Positions 43,055 to 52,670 of a DNA stretch of 64,000 nucleotides are shown in pieces. The notes beneath the pieces were generated by a model. It had not been told where the DNA came from. It did no database searches and saw only the letters and a program-made list of their open reading frames with translations. A program made the translations under genes and the position numbers. This DNA is from Candidatus Anammoxibacter sp. GTDB lineage: Bacteria; Planctomycetota; Brocadiia; Brocadiales; Anammoxibacteraceae. Positions within the stretch are counted from its first letter, which is position 1. Each line of letters starts with the position of its first letter. The stretch is taken from the NCBI GenBank assembly GCA_021777105.1, contig JAIQZQ010000005.1, positions 62,001 through 126,000 on the forward strand, in the 5' to 3' direction.

Positions 43055-43828
43055 TTAATCATTTTCTACTTTTTTAAACGGATTGTTTCCCGTGGTTTTC
43101 CACTCGATATACCTTGGCATGGTATGTTCAAGGCCGCTTGCAATATAATCGGTTTTAAGCATATCCATTGCCTCGTTTTCATCGCAAATATATACACCCG
43201 ACACCTCGTTGTCAACAAATTTGATCTTGCTAAAGCTCTCTTCAAGGAGTTTTACTTCAAAAACGTCTCTAACTTCAATGCTATGAAAGTTCTTTTCAGG
43301 CCATCTGGAGCAACTTTCATAAACGCCAAGTTCAGTAACCTGCGCAACGTCAAATTTTCGCAAGCCTATTTCCTCATACATCTCCTCGGCAAGAGCTTTG
43401 CTAAACGTGCAGTCGCCTTTAAGATGGCCGCCGACCGCAATGTCAAACGCGCCCGGCGACACATCCTTATTTCTGCTTCGCCGTTGAATAATATATAGCC
43501 CGTTATGCAGCACAACAACAGCGTGCGCAGTCCTGTGTCTGATGCCGAGCAGATGGCTTACCCACCTGGGGAAAGCAAACTCCGACAAGTCATGCAATAC
43601 GGCTTTATTGGCGTTTGAGTCCACAACGAACAACGGTTCGTCGCTGCCGGGGCCTTCGACCGCCTTGCCTTCAGAGCGCAGCCAGGCCACGGTTTGGGCC
43701 ACATCCGGTTGTTGAGACCACATCAATATTTCGTAAACCTTCTCGTCTGTAAGAAAAGACCCGCAGTTGGCGTCTTTAACTATATCCTGATAATTTTTTA
43801 TTGATTTTATTATGTCTTGTTTGCTCAT
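43055..43828 (-). CDS. NUDIX hydrolase (IDI-like)
   Basis: 257 residues with a ~85-residue helical N-terminal region and a NUDIX domain. The Nudix box reads GGHLKGDCTFSKALAEEMYEEIGL; the usual REx3EE is AEEMYEE, so the first Arg is replaced by Ala. HRTAHAVVVLHNGLYIIQRR precedes it as in isopentenyl-diphosphate isomerase-like proteins. Substrate unknown. Confidence 0.8.
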   Translation of the reverse strand: MSKQDIIKSIKNYQDIVKDANCGSFLTDEKVYEILMWSQQPDVAQTVAWLRSEGKAVEGPGSDEPLFVVDSNANKAVLHDLSEFAFPRWVSHLLGIRHRTAHAVVVLHNGLYIIQRRSRNKDVSPGAFDIAVGGHLKGDCTFSKALAEEMYEEIGLRKFDVAQVTELGVYESCSRWPEKNFHSIEVRDVFEVKLLEESFSKIKFVDNEVSGVYICDENEAMDMLKTDYIASGLEHTMPRYIEWKTTGNNPFKKVEND

Positions 43829-43962
43829 TTACCGGTTTTTTCCATTAAAATCTTCTCTTTACAATTGCGGTTGAAAGTAGTAGATTAATTGTTTATTTTT
43901 TTGCCATATTGCGCTGTCTTGCGTAAAAATAAACTTGTCTAATATATTTTTTGGGAGATTAT

Positions 43963-45393
43963 ATGAAAATTTCAGTCAATTCACAAATCATATCTGAATC
44001 TTTTATTTTTAAAGCGTTTCAATTGAAAAGGTCCGGCAAATCGCCCGGCGAAAAGAGAAGGCTGTTTAAAGCTTTTCACATATTTATTCTGATTGCGGTA
44101 ACTTGCGGGTTGTTATGCGGCGATAAAGCGTTTGCGGGCGATACAAAAACGTTTTCATCAATAGCCAGCATTAAAGGCCTTTCACAAAAGAATGAATTTT
44201 ACACAATTGACGACAATGTTCAGGTTGACGGCAATTTTTACCGGTTTTCGTTAACGGCTCCGCATGGCGAATATGGAGTGGTGTCGATAAAAGACCTGTT
44301 TAAGGTGTGCTACGAAATTCGCGTTATTGAGGAGTTTAGGGCCACGGACGAGGGCGAGGAGGCGTGGAACGGCGCTGGTGAATCGTTAAAAAATATAGGC
44401 CGCGGGGCAAAACAGATAGTAAAGAACCCAAAGGAGTCTGCAAAAGCGTTTGCGCGAGCCGGTGGCAAGCTTTTTCGCGGCGTAGGCAATTTTTTTAAGA
44501 AAAAGGTTGGCGGCAAGGAGGATGCCAAGGCGGAAGACGGCTCGGACAGGGCCGAAGGCGCCAAAGGGTTTAAAGGCAAACAGGCCAGAAAGTTCGCGGG
44601 AGAGCTTGGACTGGATGTTTATTCGGACAACCCTTATGTAAAGGCGCTTATAAACGATGTGGCGGCAAAAAGAGCTAAGGGCTCGATAGGCACAAGCATA
44701 GGATTGTTTTTCCTGGCTCCGGTTGCCGGTTTAGGCTTGTTGGGCAATTCGCTTACGCCGGATGGATTTAACGCCGAGGCCGAGGCCCTCATTAACGGCG
44801 AGGCTCCGGCTGAGTTAAATTATGTTATCACTGAAAAATACAAAAATAAATTGAGGGTAAAACATAAAGAGGGGAGCCCGTTGGCGAAGTTTCTTGCCAA
44901 CGGCAATTACACCCCGCGTGAACAGGCGTACAACTATTACCATTTTGAGAGGATGGTTAAGCCGGCCGAGGGAAAAGGGGTTAAAGGGCTCAAGGACGCT
45001 ATAGTCCATTGCGGTGGGGTTAAATCTCCGCAAGCCGCAACGGAAGCAGCTACACAGGTGGAGCTGCTTGACGCTTACCAGTTGCACGCGAATGATTTAA
45101 AAGAATTTGTTGTCGCCGGGGATAAACTCGGCGCGATAAGGGCTGATAAAAAACAATTTTTTATTGTGCCTTACGATTTTGCGGACGACACTGATGATAA
45201 TACGCAATTGTTGGCGGATGTGGCTAAATCCGAAAAAAAGAACAAATGCGCAGGCACTGAAATATGGTTTACTGGAGATGTTACGAAAGATTTTGTTAAA
45301 AAAGCAAAAGCTAACGGGGTGAAGGTTAAGGACAACGCGCTGCTTTTACCGCATTTTGCGCCAAAGGAAAAGGCCAAAGAGAAAACGAAATAG
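43963..45393 (+). CDS. Exported protein of unknown function
   Basis: 476 residues from ATG 43963, preceded by GGGAGA. A long N-terminal region carries one membrane segment or signal (FHIFILIAVTCGLLCGDKAFA). A conserved-looking stretch GEYGVVSIKDLFKVCYEIRV is followed by basic, low-complexity sequence and a second hydrophobic segment (GTSIGLFFLAPVAGLGLLG) near residue 250. The rest is charged. I recognise no family. Confidence 0.55.
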   Translation: MKISVNSQIISESFIFKAFQLKRSGKSPGEKRRLFKAFHIFILIAVTCGLLCGDKAFAGDTKTFSSIASIKGLSQKNEFYTIDDNVQVDGNFYRFSLTAPHGEYGVVSIKDLFKVCYEIRVIEEFRATDEGEEAWNGAGESLKNIGRGAKQIVKNPKESAKAFARAGGKLFRGVGNFFKKKVGGKEDAKAEDGSDRAEGAKGFKGKQARKFAGELGLDVYSDNPYVKALINDVAAKRAKGSIGTSIGLFFLAPVAGLGLLGNSLTPDGFNAEAEALINGEAPAELNYVITEKYKNKLRVKHKEGSPLAKFLANGNYTPREQAYNYYHFERMVKPAEGKGVKGLKDAIVHCGGVKSPQAATEAATQVELLDAYQLHANDLKEFVVAGDKLGAIRADKKQFFIVPYDFADDTDDNTQLLADVAKSEKKNKCAGTEIWFTGDVTKDFVKKAKANGVKVKDNALLLPHFAPKEKAKEKTK

Positions 45394-45447
45394 AATTGTT
45401 GCTAAAGAATTACAATATCTTCAACCGGCGCGGAGTGAGGCGGGGCG

Positions 45448-45720
45448 ATGGATGTGAAACTTATATTAACCGTGTTCATTACGGTTTTTGTGGCTGAAAT
45501 TGGGGACAAGACCCAGTTGGCGACAATGTTGTACGCGGCCAACGCAAAAAACGCGAAACTTTCAGTGTTTTTTGGATCAGCCATGGCGTTGATACTATCG
45601 TCGGCCATAGGCGTTCTTGCGGGCTCTCTAATTTCAGGATATGTTAATGTGAAATATTTGTCGTGGATAGCAGGTTGCGGATTTATTTGCGTAGGAATTT
45701 GGACAATTGTTAAGGCCTGA
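45448..45720 (+). CDS. UPF0016/Gdt1-family small transporter
   Basis: 90 residues with three membrane spans and the signature VAEIGDKTQLATM near residue 17. This is the single-repeat bacterial form of the Gdt1/TMEM165 family, whose members move Mn2+ or Ca2+ against protons; single-domain forms may work as dimers. A second half-protein would be expected beside it but is not seen. The next gene starts 38 bp on. Confidence 0.85.
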   Translation: MDVKLILTVFITVFVAEIGDKTQLATMLYAANAKNAKLSVFFGSAMALILSSAIGVLAGSLISGYVNVKYLSWIAGCGFICVGIWTIVKA

Positions 45721-45757
45721 TGCCGGACGCTCTTGTGAAAAAGTTTTGGAGGGTTTT

Positions 45758-46165
45758 ATGAACAAAAATATTTTGGTTGTAGACGATGAAGAGGTGATTC
45801 GCTATGTTGCGAATGAGGTCTTTACAAGCGGCGGCTACAATGTTTTTCAGGCTGAAAGCGGTTTGGAGGCAGTGAAGATCTTTGAAAATGAGGAGATCCA
45901 TATGTTTTTGATGGATCTAAAGCTGCCCGGCATGAACGGCATAGAGTTGTGCGCAAAAGTGCGCGAAACAAGGCCTATTGATTTTATTTGCGCTATGACG
46001 GGCTTTTCGTCAATTTATAACCTTGTGCAATGCCGCAAAGTCGGATTTGATGAATATTTTCTTAAACCGTTTGACAATGCGGAAGTTTTAAAAATATTTG
46101 GTTACGCGCATGAAAGGCTTACAAGGTGGGATGGTTACTGCAACCGTGGCGCCCAGGCCAGGTAA
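45758..46165 (+). CDS. Stand-alone response regulator receiver
   Basis: 135 residues from ATG 45758 with a GGAGG ribosome-binding site; the open frame upstream is not used. CheY-like receiver: ILVVDDEEVIR acidic pair, FLMDLKLPG phospho-acceptor, Thr in CAMTGFS and Lys in YFLKPFD. It lacks an output domain. No partner kinase in the window. Confidence 0.88.
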   Translation: MNKNILVVDDEEVIRYVANEVFTSGGYNVFQAESGLEAVKIFENEEIHMFLMDLKLPGMNGIELCAKVRETRPIDFICAMTGFSSIYNLVQCRKVGFDEYFLKPFDNAEVLKIFGYAHERLTRWDGYCNRGAQAR

Positions 46166-46173
46166 TGCGCGCC

Positions 46174-46230
46174 GGCACAGGCATAATTGCCTGTGTTTAA
46201 ATTGATCACAGGCAGAGATGCCTGTGCTAC
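46174..46230. repeat. CACAGGC double hairpin, copy 3; between convergent genes
   Basis: GGCACAGGCATAATTGCCTG, T, TTTAAATTGAT, CACAGGCAGAGATGCCTGTG, CTAC: two hairpins in the same layout as 54949-55010. It lies 8 bp before the end of surE and 8 bp after the response-regulator stop, so it can terminate both. Confidence 0.75.
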
Positions 46231-46237
46231 GGAGTTG

Positions 46238-47002
46238 CTACACCCCCGCGTCCCAGTCCCATCCACACAGATCGTCAAGCATGCCGTGGTTTGTCAGGTC
46301 AAACCTGAGCGGCGTAATAGATATAAAACCATCCATGATCGCTTTAGCGTCCGTTCCCTCTTCAAATTCCGGGCGTTTTGGGTCGTTGGCAAGCCAATAA
46401 AATGTTTGTCCATTCGGGTCGGTATGTTTATCAAAACGTTCATCTCCTCCCAAGGCGCGTTGTTTCGTGACTTTAACGCCTTTAATATCATGCCAGGGGA
46501 TGGACGGAATATTAATGTTTAAAAGCGAGCCTTTTGGAAGTTTGCGCGTTTTTAACAGACTTGCGACATAAACCGCAAAACGCGATGCGTTCTCAATATC
46601 AGGCATGTCGGAATATTCAATTGAGACGGCAAATGACGGCGCCCCTAATATAGAGCCCTCTATCGCAGCTGCTACGGTGCCGGAATGGAGGATGTTAATG
46701 CCGATATTGGCGCCCATGTTTATGCCGGATATAATGAGGTCCGGAGGTTTTTTCATCAGTTCGCGAACAGCCAGTTTTACGCAATCCGCAGGCGATCCGC
46801 TAATGCCGTATCCAAAGAATTCGTTATCAATAAATACTTTTCTGGCAATTATCGGCCTGTTAAACGTAATAGTATGGCTAACACCGCTCTGTTCAGCATC
46901 CGGGGCCACAACCGTGACGTTGCCGAGCTTTTGCGCAACCTGTTTTAGTTTTGCGATTGCCGGTGTGTAAATGCCGTCGTCATTTGTTAACAATATCTCC
47001 AT
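46238..47002 (-). CDS. surE: 5'/3'-nucleotidase SurE
   Basis: 254 residues with the SurE motifs: LLTNDDGIYTPAI (acidic pair), APDAEQSGVSHTITF, ISGINMGANIGINILHSGTVAAAIEG, and a late GTDAKAIMDGFISITPL. It removes phosphate from nucleoside monophosphates using divalent metal. The length is normal. It is a stationary-phase survival protein in many bacteria. Confidence 0.95.
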   Translation of the reverse strand: MEILLTNDDGIYTPAIAKLKQVAQKLGNVTVVAPDAEQSGVSHTITFNRPIIARKVFIDNEFFGYGISGSPADCVKLAVRELMKKPPDLIISGINMGANIGINILHSGTVAAAIEGSILGAPSFAVSIEYSDMPDIENASRFAVYVASLLKTRKLPKGSLLNINIPSIPWHDIKGVKVTKQRALGGDERFDKHTDPNGQTFYWLANDPKRPEFEEGTDAKAIMDGFISITPLRFDLTNHGMLDDLCGWDWDAGV

Positions 47003-47043
47003 ATCATCTTCTTATAAAATAAGTTGTATATAGCCCTTGGATC

Positions 47044-47160
47044 AGGTTTTCAAAGTTCGTAAATGGATAAAAGGCTAAAGCCTTAACTCCGGCCGGCGGA
47101 GTTTGTTGGAATTTGCCCTTTAGGGTTTTATTTCACAATATTTGAATATAAACGCATGCG
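47044..47160. repeat. GGCTAAAGCC element, copy 2
   Basis: AGGTTTTCAAAG on the left, AAAAGGCTAAAGCCTTAACT, TTTGTTGGAATT and CCCTTTAGGGTTTTATTTCA match copy 1 at 38807. The right inverted end is not preserved. Confidence 0.75.
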
Positions 47161-47186
47161 AATATAAACTTGCTCCGGTAATCTTG

Positions 47187-48323
47187 CTATTGATTCATCA
47201 ATTCAGACATTTTACTTCTGTATTCATCTTCAGTAATAAGTCCGGTGTCTCTTAATTCGTTAAGCTGCTCAATTATTTCATTAATGCCCCTATTTACAGG
47301 CGCTGAGGGTTTGCTTTCAGGCTCGTCAAAATCTTCAAACATAAACTCTTCCCGTTTGTTGTTTGACCTGGAGCCTCCGGCAAACGCATCCCATTCGTCT
47401 TGCCCAATGCGGCTCCGGCTGTTCCTGCTTCTCTCTCTTTTGTCCAGATTTTTATCTAAATCAAGGTCATATTCGTCGCCGGGCTCGTCTTCAAAAGCAA
47501 AAATATCATCGCTCTTTTTGAAAGGCTCATTCCCTGATCTGAAATTATTGGTTTGCCTGCTTTGTTGTGAATCGCCGGAATAGCGGTAATCATTGCTGGC
47601 GTTTGAATCGCTTCTGAAAGGTTGGGAGCCGGAACTTGATGAGAAACCGCTGTTGTCGGCGGGAGGATGTTCAGTTTTACCTGAATTATAGATAAACTTC
47701 TCCATATTTTCCCCTTCTTTTTTCTCAGAGCTTTTCTTTCGTTTGGCTAGCCCTTTTTCCAGCTTCTCTTTCTCTTTTACGGCTTCCGACTTGGGTTTTT
47801 CTATCTCTATTTCCTTAATATACGTAATATCGGTTCCGTCAAACGGTGGTGTAAACACCGACAAGGCAACATACACATCATCGCCGGTGTTGTTGAATTT
47901 ATATCTGGTGTTATTCGGCACCTGCAATACCGTGCCTGGTTTCACAAAATATCTGGTACCGTTCAGGATTGCAATGCCTTCGCCCTTTTTTATATATATC
48001 GTCTTGTCGTGTTTTTTGTGGAAATGGGTGTTAAACACCTCGCCGTTTCTGACCTGAACAAAATGGTTGCTTGCCCATTGGCTTTCACTCAAAAGCAATA
48101 TTTTGACGTTTTCGTCTTTTCCCAAAGGGTTTTGAGCTAAAATCTCTTCAATGTTAAGAACTTCAGGCAAGTACTCGTCTGGGAACTCAGAGGGGTGTTT
48201 TAAGCTTTCGATATAAACGCTTGGCGATTTAATAATCTTGTCTATTACCGACGATGATTTAGTGCATCCTGCAAACGCGGCTAGAAACGCAATGGAGATA
48301 AGATAGAGGTAGTTCCTGCTCAT
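47187..48323 (-). CDS. Cupin-domain lipoprotein with C-terminal SHOCT domain
   Basis: 378 residues. Lipobox AAFAGC. Residues ~65-165 are a cupin: VFNTHFHKKHDKTIYIKKGE then FVKPGTVLQVPNNTRYKFNN, with metal-binding His residues intact. A ~170-residue disordered, Ser/Asp/Lys-rich linker follows, and the last 32 residues (INEIIEQLNELRDTGLITED then EYRSKMSEL) are a SHOCT domain, usually an oligomerisation element. The combination of exported cupin and SHOCT is unusual. The metal or ligand is unknown. Confidence 0.8.
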   Translation of the reverse strand: MSRNYLYLISIAFLAAFAGCTKSSSVIDKIIKSPSVYIESLKHPSEFPDEYLPEVLNIEEILAQNPLGKDENVKILLLSESQWASNHFVQVRNGEVFNTHFHKKHDKTIYIKKGEGIAILNGTRYFVKPGTVLQVPNNTRYKFNNTGDDVYVALSVFTPPFDGTDITYIKEIEIEKPKSEAVKEKEKLEKGLAKRKKSSEKKEGENMEKFIYNSGKTEHPPADNSGFSSSSGSQPFRSDSNASNDYRYSGDSQQSRQTNNFRSGNEPFKKSDDIFAFEDEPGDEYDLDLDKNLDKRERSRNSRSRIGQDEWDAFAGGSRSNNKREEFMFEDFDEPESKPSAPVNRGINEIIEQLNELRDTGLITEDEYRSKMSELMNQ

Positions 48324-48982
48324 TTTTTGATTAACGAAAAACAGCGCCGCAAGCGGTCAAACAAGGCAAATTACAAATTAAGAAAATATTTCACGCTATT
48401 AAAGCACAATAGCAAAGCTATTTCAACTATGTAATTTGGGCATAAAAGTTTACGGGAACGCAATTAACGTATTAAAAATGCAGGAATAAGTCGAAACGGA
48501 GCGCCGCTCCGCGTTTGTCTTGAGGCAAAACGCGGCTATTCCGGTGGCAGGCCATGCCGGAATGCTCTGTTTAACGCCTGTTTAGAGCTCTACTGCCTGG
48601 ATTGAACTAGAAATATCATATCAATTAGCGCCGTTGATTATAAAATTTTGCGCAAAAAACGACGGCATGCGGGCCGTATATTTAAAGTAAAAACTTAAGT
48701 TAAACAGGATGTGGCTTCCTGCTTTTACTCATTGTTATCCTCGAAGAAGATAACGATTAATTGATAGTTAATCCTTAAATACGCGGCGCGCGCGCGTTGA
48801 TATAACAATTTTCCTGTTGAAAAACAAGATGTGAGAAACCAATACGTGACCGGAAATGCAGCTTTTACAGCAGAACAATCTAAAGAAATGTATGCAATCC
48901 AAAAATTGTGTGCAATCAGTAACTAAAAAAAAACTGAATTTGAAGCTTATAAATACTTTTTCCGCGCGTTAATACCAAACTT
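48324..48982. other. Intergenic region
   Basis: It holds palindromes near 48497-48590 (GCGCCGCTCCGCG, CCGGTGGCAGGCCATGCCGG) and an AT-rich stretch. A 31-codon frame near 48828 (RNQYVTGNAAFTAEQSKEMY) looks like a gene scrap but has no support. Nothing else is seen. Confidence 0.5.
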
Positions 48983-49207
48983 CTAAATGTTTTGAGTTTG
49001 AGCCTGGAACCCTTCTCTGCTGATTTTTTGAGCCCTTTTTATATTTTTAATCCGTCTGCTCTCTTCACGTCTTCTTTTTTCAGAAGGTTTTTCAAAGTAA
49101 GCTATGCGCTTGCTATGGTTTATAATGCCTTCTTTATCGCAGATTTTTTTAAACCGTCTAAGGGCTTCTTTTATACTTTCGTGACCTGTTAGTTGGATCT
49201 TTGCCAT
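48983..49207 (-). CDS. rpsU: 30S ribosomal protein S21
   Basis: 74 residues, matching bS21: ESIKEALRRFKKICDKEGII, a basic helix EKPSEKRRREESRRIKNIKR. It sits at the 5' end of 16S rRNA in the small subunit and helps start translation. Here it is alone, without dnaG or rpoD. Confidence 0.93.
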   Translation of the reverse strand: MAKIQLTGHESIKEALRRFKKICDKEGIINHSKRIAYFEKPSEKRRREESRRIKNIKRAQKISREGFQAQTQNI

Positions 49208-49534
49208 CCTTACCCCATTAAATTTAAGAAACTAAACTTTACTTGAATACTATATTAAAAAGTTAAAATAAAAACTTACACAACGAAAATCTTTTATTTG
49301 GAAATTTGTCTAACTAGTTGCTATATAACCAGTTACGGCAAACAATGTTTATAGCGCGTAAAAGCGAAAGTTTTACATTTTACAAATTACATTGCCATAT
49401 ATCAACAAAAAAACATTTAAATAATATTTTTTTTTTATTGGGGGTTTTAACTCCCTTTTTTTTACCCATTAATGCGTTTTTTAGCGCACATAATTCTTGC
49501 TATTTTCTATTATTTTTGAAATAATTGCAACCTT
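49208..49534. other. Intergenic region
   Basis: AT-rich region between the divergent rpsU and trpD genes, which must hold both promoters. I cannot identify them with confidence, and no gene is supported. Confidence 0.5.
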
Positions 49535-50545
49535 ATGTTAAAAAAATTATTATCAAAAGTGTCTGCAAATACTAATCTTACAACTAACGAGGCTGGAGAT
49601 GCGTTGCGTTTTATAGTTGAAGACAAAGCCACCCCTGCGCAAATAGGCGCATTTTTAACCGCGTTGAGCATGAAAGGCGAAACCATTGACGAAATTACAG
49701 GTTTTGCCGGTGTAATGAGAGACAACGCCCTGTTTGTGGACGCGAAGTGTGAAACCGCAGTGGATGTGTGCGGGACCGGAGGGGATGGGAAATGCACATT
49801 TAACGTTTCAACGGCAGTTGGTTTTGTTGTGGCCGGGGCCGGCGCAAAGGTGGCAAAACACGGCAACAGGGCCTCCTCAAGCAAGTGCGGCAGCGCGGAT
49901 GTTTTAAAGAGCCTTGGCGTAAATATAGAGGCTCCGGTTGAAACGGTTGAAAAATGCATTGAACGCGCAAACATAGGCTTTATTTTTGCCCCATTTTTTC
50001 ATCAATCAATGAAAAATGTGGCAATGATCAGGAAAGAGATAGGCATAAGGACAGTTTTCAACATTCTTGGCCCAATCACAAACCCGGCAAGAGTTAAGCG
50101 CCAGGTTATAGGTGTGTTTTCCGAAGATTTAACCGAGACTTTAGCCTCGGTTCTTAAAAACCTAGGCAGTAAACGCGCTTTTGTCGTCCACGGCATGGAC
50201 GGTATGGACGAGATTTCAATTGGCGACAGGACAAAAGTAAGCGAGCTGGTTGACGGTTCAATTAAAAATTATTATATTGCGCCTGAAGATTTTAATATAA
50301 AACGGCAAGGCATAAACGATCTGGTTGTAAACACGGCGGAAGAGAGCGCTGCCATAATCAGGGATGTTTTAGCCGGCAAACCAGGACCCGGCCGCGATAT
50401 AGTTGTGTTAAACGCAGGGGCGGCAATTGCCGCGGCTCAGGTTGCCAAGGATATAAATGAAGGCGTGGAACTTGCCTCAAAATCAATTGATTCAAAGAGC
50501 GCATTAAACGCGTTGAATAATCTGGTCGAAGTCAGCTGTTTGTAA
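49535..50545 (+). CDS. trpD: Anthranilate phosphoribosyltransferase
   Basis: 336 residues, standard length. DVCGTGGDGKCTFNVSTAVG is the PRPP-binding glycine loop; KHGNRASSSKCGSADVLKSL and FAPFFHQSMKNVAMIRKEIG, then RTVFNILGPITNPA are diagnostic. Transfers phosphoribose to anthranilate in tryptophan synthesis. No other trp genes are adjacent, so the pathway is dispersed in this genome. Confidence 0.95.
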   Translation: MLKKLLSKVSANTNLTTNEAGDALRFIVEDKATPAQIGAFLTALSMKGETIDEITGFAGVMRDNALFVDAKCETAVDVCGTGGDGKCTFNVSTAVGFVVAGAGAKVAKHGNRASSSKCGSADVLKSLGVNIEAPVETVEKCIERANIGFIFAPFFHQSMKNVAMIRKEIGIRTVFNILGPITNPARVKRQVIGVFSEDLTETLASVLKNLGSKRAFVVHGMDGMDEISIGDRTKVSELVDGSIKNYYIAPEDFNIKRQGINDLVVNTAEESAAIIRDVLAGKPGPGRDIVVLNAGAAIAAAQVAKDINEGVELASKSIDSKSALNALNNLVEVSCL

Positions 50546-50722
50546 ACACAGGCCCTTATCCAGGCACGGATTAATCCCTGATAATTATTAAAATTTATTG
50601 TAATTTGCCTCAACTTTTGATTTACTATCCCACTGTAAAATTTTACGCTCTATAACTTAGTTTTTTTTCTGTAATCTATTGCCGTTGATTAATTATTAAT
50701 TTTTTTTAAAAGGAATAACAAA

Positions 50723-51265
50723 TTGGTCCCTAAATACGTATTTTTCACAAAAGGAGTCGGTAAACACAAAGATAAACTACAGTCTTTTGAGCTTGCTTTG
50801 AGAAAAGCGGGCATCGAAAAATATAATCTTGTTAAAGTTTCAAGCATATTTCCACCTCAGTGCAAAATTATCTCCCGGGCAAAAGGCCAGGCTCTGCAAA
50901 ACGATGGAGAGATCACATTTTGCGTTATGAGTGAAAACGCCACCAAAGAGCCTAACAGAATGGTTTCCGCTTCAGTGGGGCTTGCAATGCCCGCCGAGCC
51001 TAACCATTACGGTTATTTGAGTGAACATCACGCATTCGGCGAGACTGATGAAACCTCCGGCGACTATTCGGAAGACTTAGCTGCAACTATGCTTGCCACA
51101 ACACTGGGCATAGAGTTTGATCCCAACAAGAATTATGATGAGCGGAAAGAGATTTACAGAATGAGCGGAAAGATAATTAAGACCAGAAACACTACGCAAT
51201 CAGCCTTAGGTGACAAAAAAGGACTTTGGACAACCGTTGTCGCCGCTGCCATTTTCATTTTGTAA
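50723..51265 (+). CDS. Pyruvoyl-dependent arginine decarboxylase
   Basis: 180 residues from a TTG start, supported by an AGGAA site about 10 bp upstream. The self-cleavage region is [13 protein letters not shown], where the Ser-Ser bond is cut to form the pyruvoyl group. Other family features are FFTKGVGKH at the start and [19 protein letters not shown]. The enzyme converts arginine to agmatine for polyamine synthesis and is found in archaea and some bacteria. It lies just upstream of argJ on the same strand, linking arginine supply and use. The C-terminal hydrophobic stretch is typical. Confidence 0.9.
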   Translation: MVPKYVFFTKGVGKHKDKLQSFELALRKAGIEKYNLVKVSSIFPPQCKIISRAKGQALQNDGEITFCVMSENATKEPNRMVSASVGLAMPAEPNHYGYLSEHHAFGETDETSGDYSEDLAATMLATTLGIEFDPNKNYDERKEIYRMSGKIIKTRNTTQSALGDKKGLWTTVVAAAIFIL

Positions 51266-51312
51266 TGAGCGCTTAGCGGCTTGTCCGCTCTAGTGAGAAT
51301 TATCCTCGAATG
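51266..51312 (+). repeat. GAATTATCCTCG repeat, copy after the arginine decarboxylase
   Basis: It starts at the stop region of the decarboxylase gene with ATGAGCGCTTAGCGGCTTG, and ends AGTGAGAATTATCCTCG. It matches 57494-57542. Confidence 0.6.
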
Positions 51313-51395
51313 TAATAAACGCCGGGCAATTCCTTACAGACCTCTAAAATTGTTAAGAGCCGTTAACCTTTCATTTTTATTTTTAAGACTTATCA

Positions 51396-52670
51396 ATGCC
51401 GTCATCCACAAAAAAAAACAAACAGAATTTTCACCCCATACAAGACCCCACAGGCGCGATTGTAATGCCTAAAGGCTTCAAGGCCGGCTCGGCCTTTTGC
51501 GGTTTAAAGACAAATCAAGACAGCCTTGACATGGCTATTCTCTTCTCGGATGTTCCATGCGCGGCTGCTGCGTTATTTACAAAAAACAAAATATGCGCCG
51601 CCCCGGTCAAACTAAGCCGCGAACATCTTAAAACAGGCAAAATATCAGCCATTGTGATAAACAGCGGCAACGCCAACGCCTGCACAGGCAAACAAGGCGC
51701 AAAAGACGCCTTAACAATGGCAAAGATCACGGCAAAACAGGCCGGTGTTGAAATTGACAAAGTATTGGTTGCGTCCACGGGCATTATCGGGCATGAGCTG
51801 GATATGGACAAGGTTAACGCCGGCATTGTAAATGCGGCGTCAAATATGGGATGTGATTTATACGAAGGCTCAAACGCGGCCAAAGCGATCATCACAACGG
51901 ATTTAACCATTAAAGAAGCCGCCGTCAAAGTCGAGACTAAAGAATATTCGTACACAATAGGCGGCATTACAAAAGGCTCGGGCATGATCTCGCCTAATAT
52001 GGCAACTATGCTCGGTTTTATAACAACCGACGCAAAAATTTCAAAAGCAACGCTGAACGCATGCTTAAAAAAGGCTGTAGACCTGTCGTTTAATAGCATC
52101 ACGGTTGACGGTCACACAAGCACAAACGATATGGTTGCGATTATGGCCAACGGCGCAAATATGAGCGGCTCCGCAATCTCTAAAAAAGATGATATAGCCC
52201 TGTTTCAAACAGCTCTTAATTATGTGACGCAAACCCTTGCAAAGAAGATAGTGGAAGACGGCGAAGGGGCAACCAAATTCATACAAATAGACGTGACTGA
52301 AGCCGCGTCACGAAAAGACGCTGAAGTTATCGCGCGCGAAGTGGCGAATTCGCCATTGGTTAAGACGGCCATCAATGGAGAGGACGCCAACTGGGGCCGC
52401 ATAGTTTCCGCTGCCGGATACGCCAATGCCGGGCTTGACGAAGACCGGTTAAAGCTTTATATCAATGATATACTGGTTTTCAACAACGGCGCCCCGGTCA
52501 AAGAGCTGTCAAACCAAAATGTCGCGTTTCAAAAGAAATTGAATAAAGCGATGCAAAAAAAAGAGATAACCCTAAACCTGCAATTAGGCCTGGGTACTAA
52601 CTCCGCTACCATGTGGACCTGCGACTTCTCCCACGGTTACATCACCATAAACGCAGAATACCATACTTAA
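51396..52670 (+). CDS. argJ: Glutamate N-acetyltransferase/amino-acid acetyltransferase ArgJ
   Basis: 424 residues. Autocleavage region TKGSGMISPNMATMLGFITT, where the Thr of ATMLG becomes the nucleophile of the beta chain. Other motifs are INSGNANACTGKQG and NSPLVKTAINGEDANWGRIV, as expected. It recycles acetyl from acetylornithine to glutamate in arginine synthesis. The first ~20 residues before PKGF are a normal extension. Confidence 0.95.
   Translation: MPSSTKKNKQNFHPIQDPTGAIVMPKGFKAGSAFCGLKTNQDSLDMAILFSDVPCAAAALFTKNKICAAPVKLSREHLKTGKISAIVINSGNANACTGKQGAKDALTMAKITAKQAGVEIDKVLVASTGIIGHELDMDKVNAGIVNAASNMGCDLYEGSNAAKAIITTDLTIKEAAVKVETKEYSYTIGGITKGSGMISPNMATMLGFITTDAKISKATLNACLKKAVDLSFNSITVDGHTSTNDMVAIMANGANMSGSAISKKDDIALFQTALNYVTQTLAKKIVEDGEGATKFIQIDVTEAASRKDAEVIAREVANSPLVKTAINGEDANWGRIVSAAGYANAGLDEDRLKLYINDILVFNNGAPVKELSNQNVAFQKKLNKAMQKKEITLNLQLGLGTNSATMWTCDFSHGYITINAEYHT

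Noticed and set aside
48828-48923. Short frame RNQYVTGNAAFTAEQSKEMY in the gap before rpsU
   Set aside because: Only ~31 codons, GTG start without ribosome-binding site; possibly a gene scrap but not supportable.
51515-52102. 195-codon minus-strand frame inside argJ
   Set aside because: Shadow of argJ without recognisable motifs.
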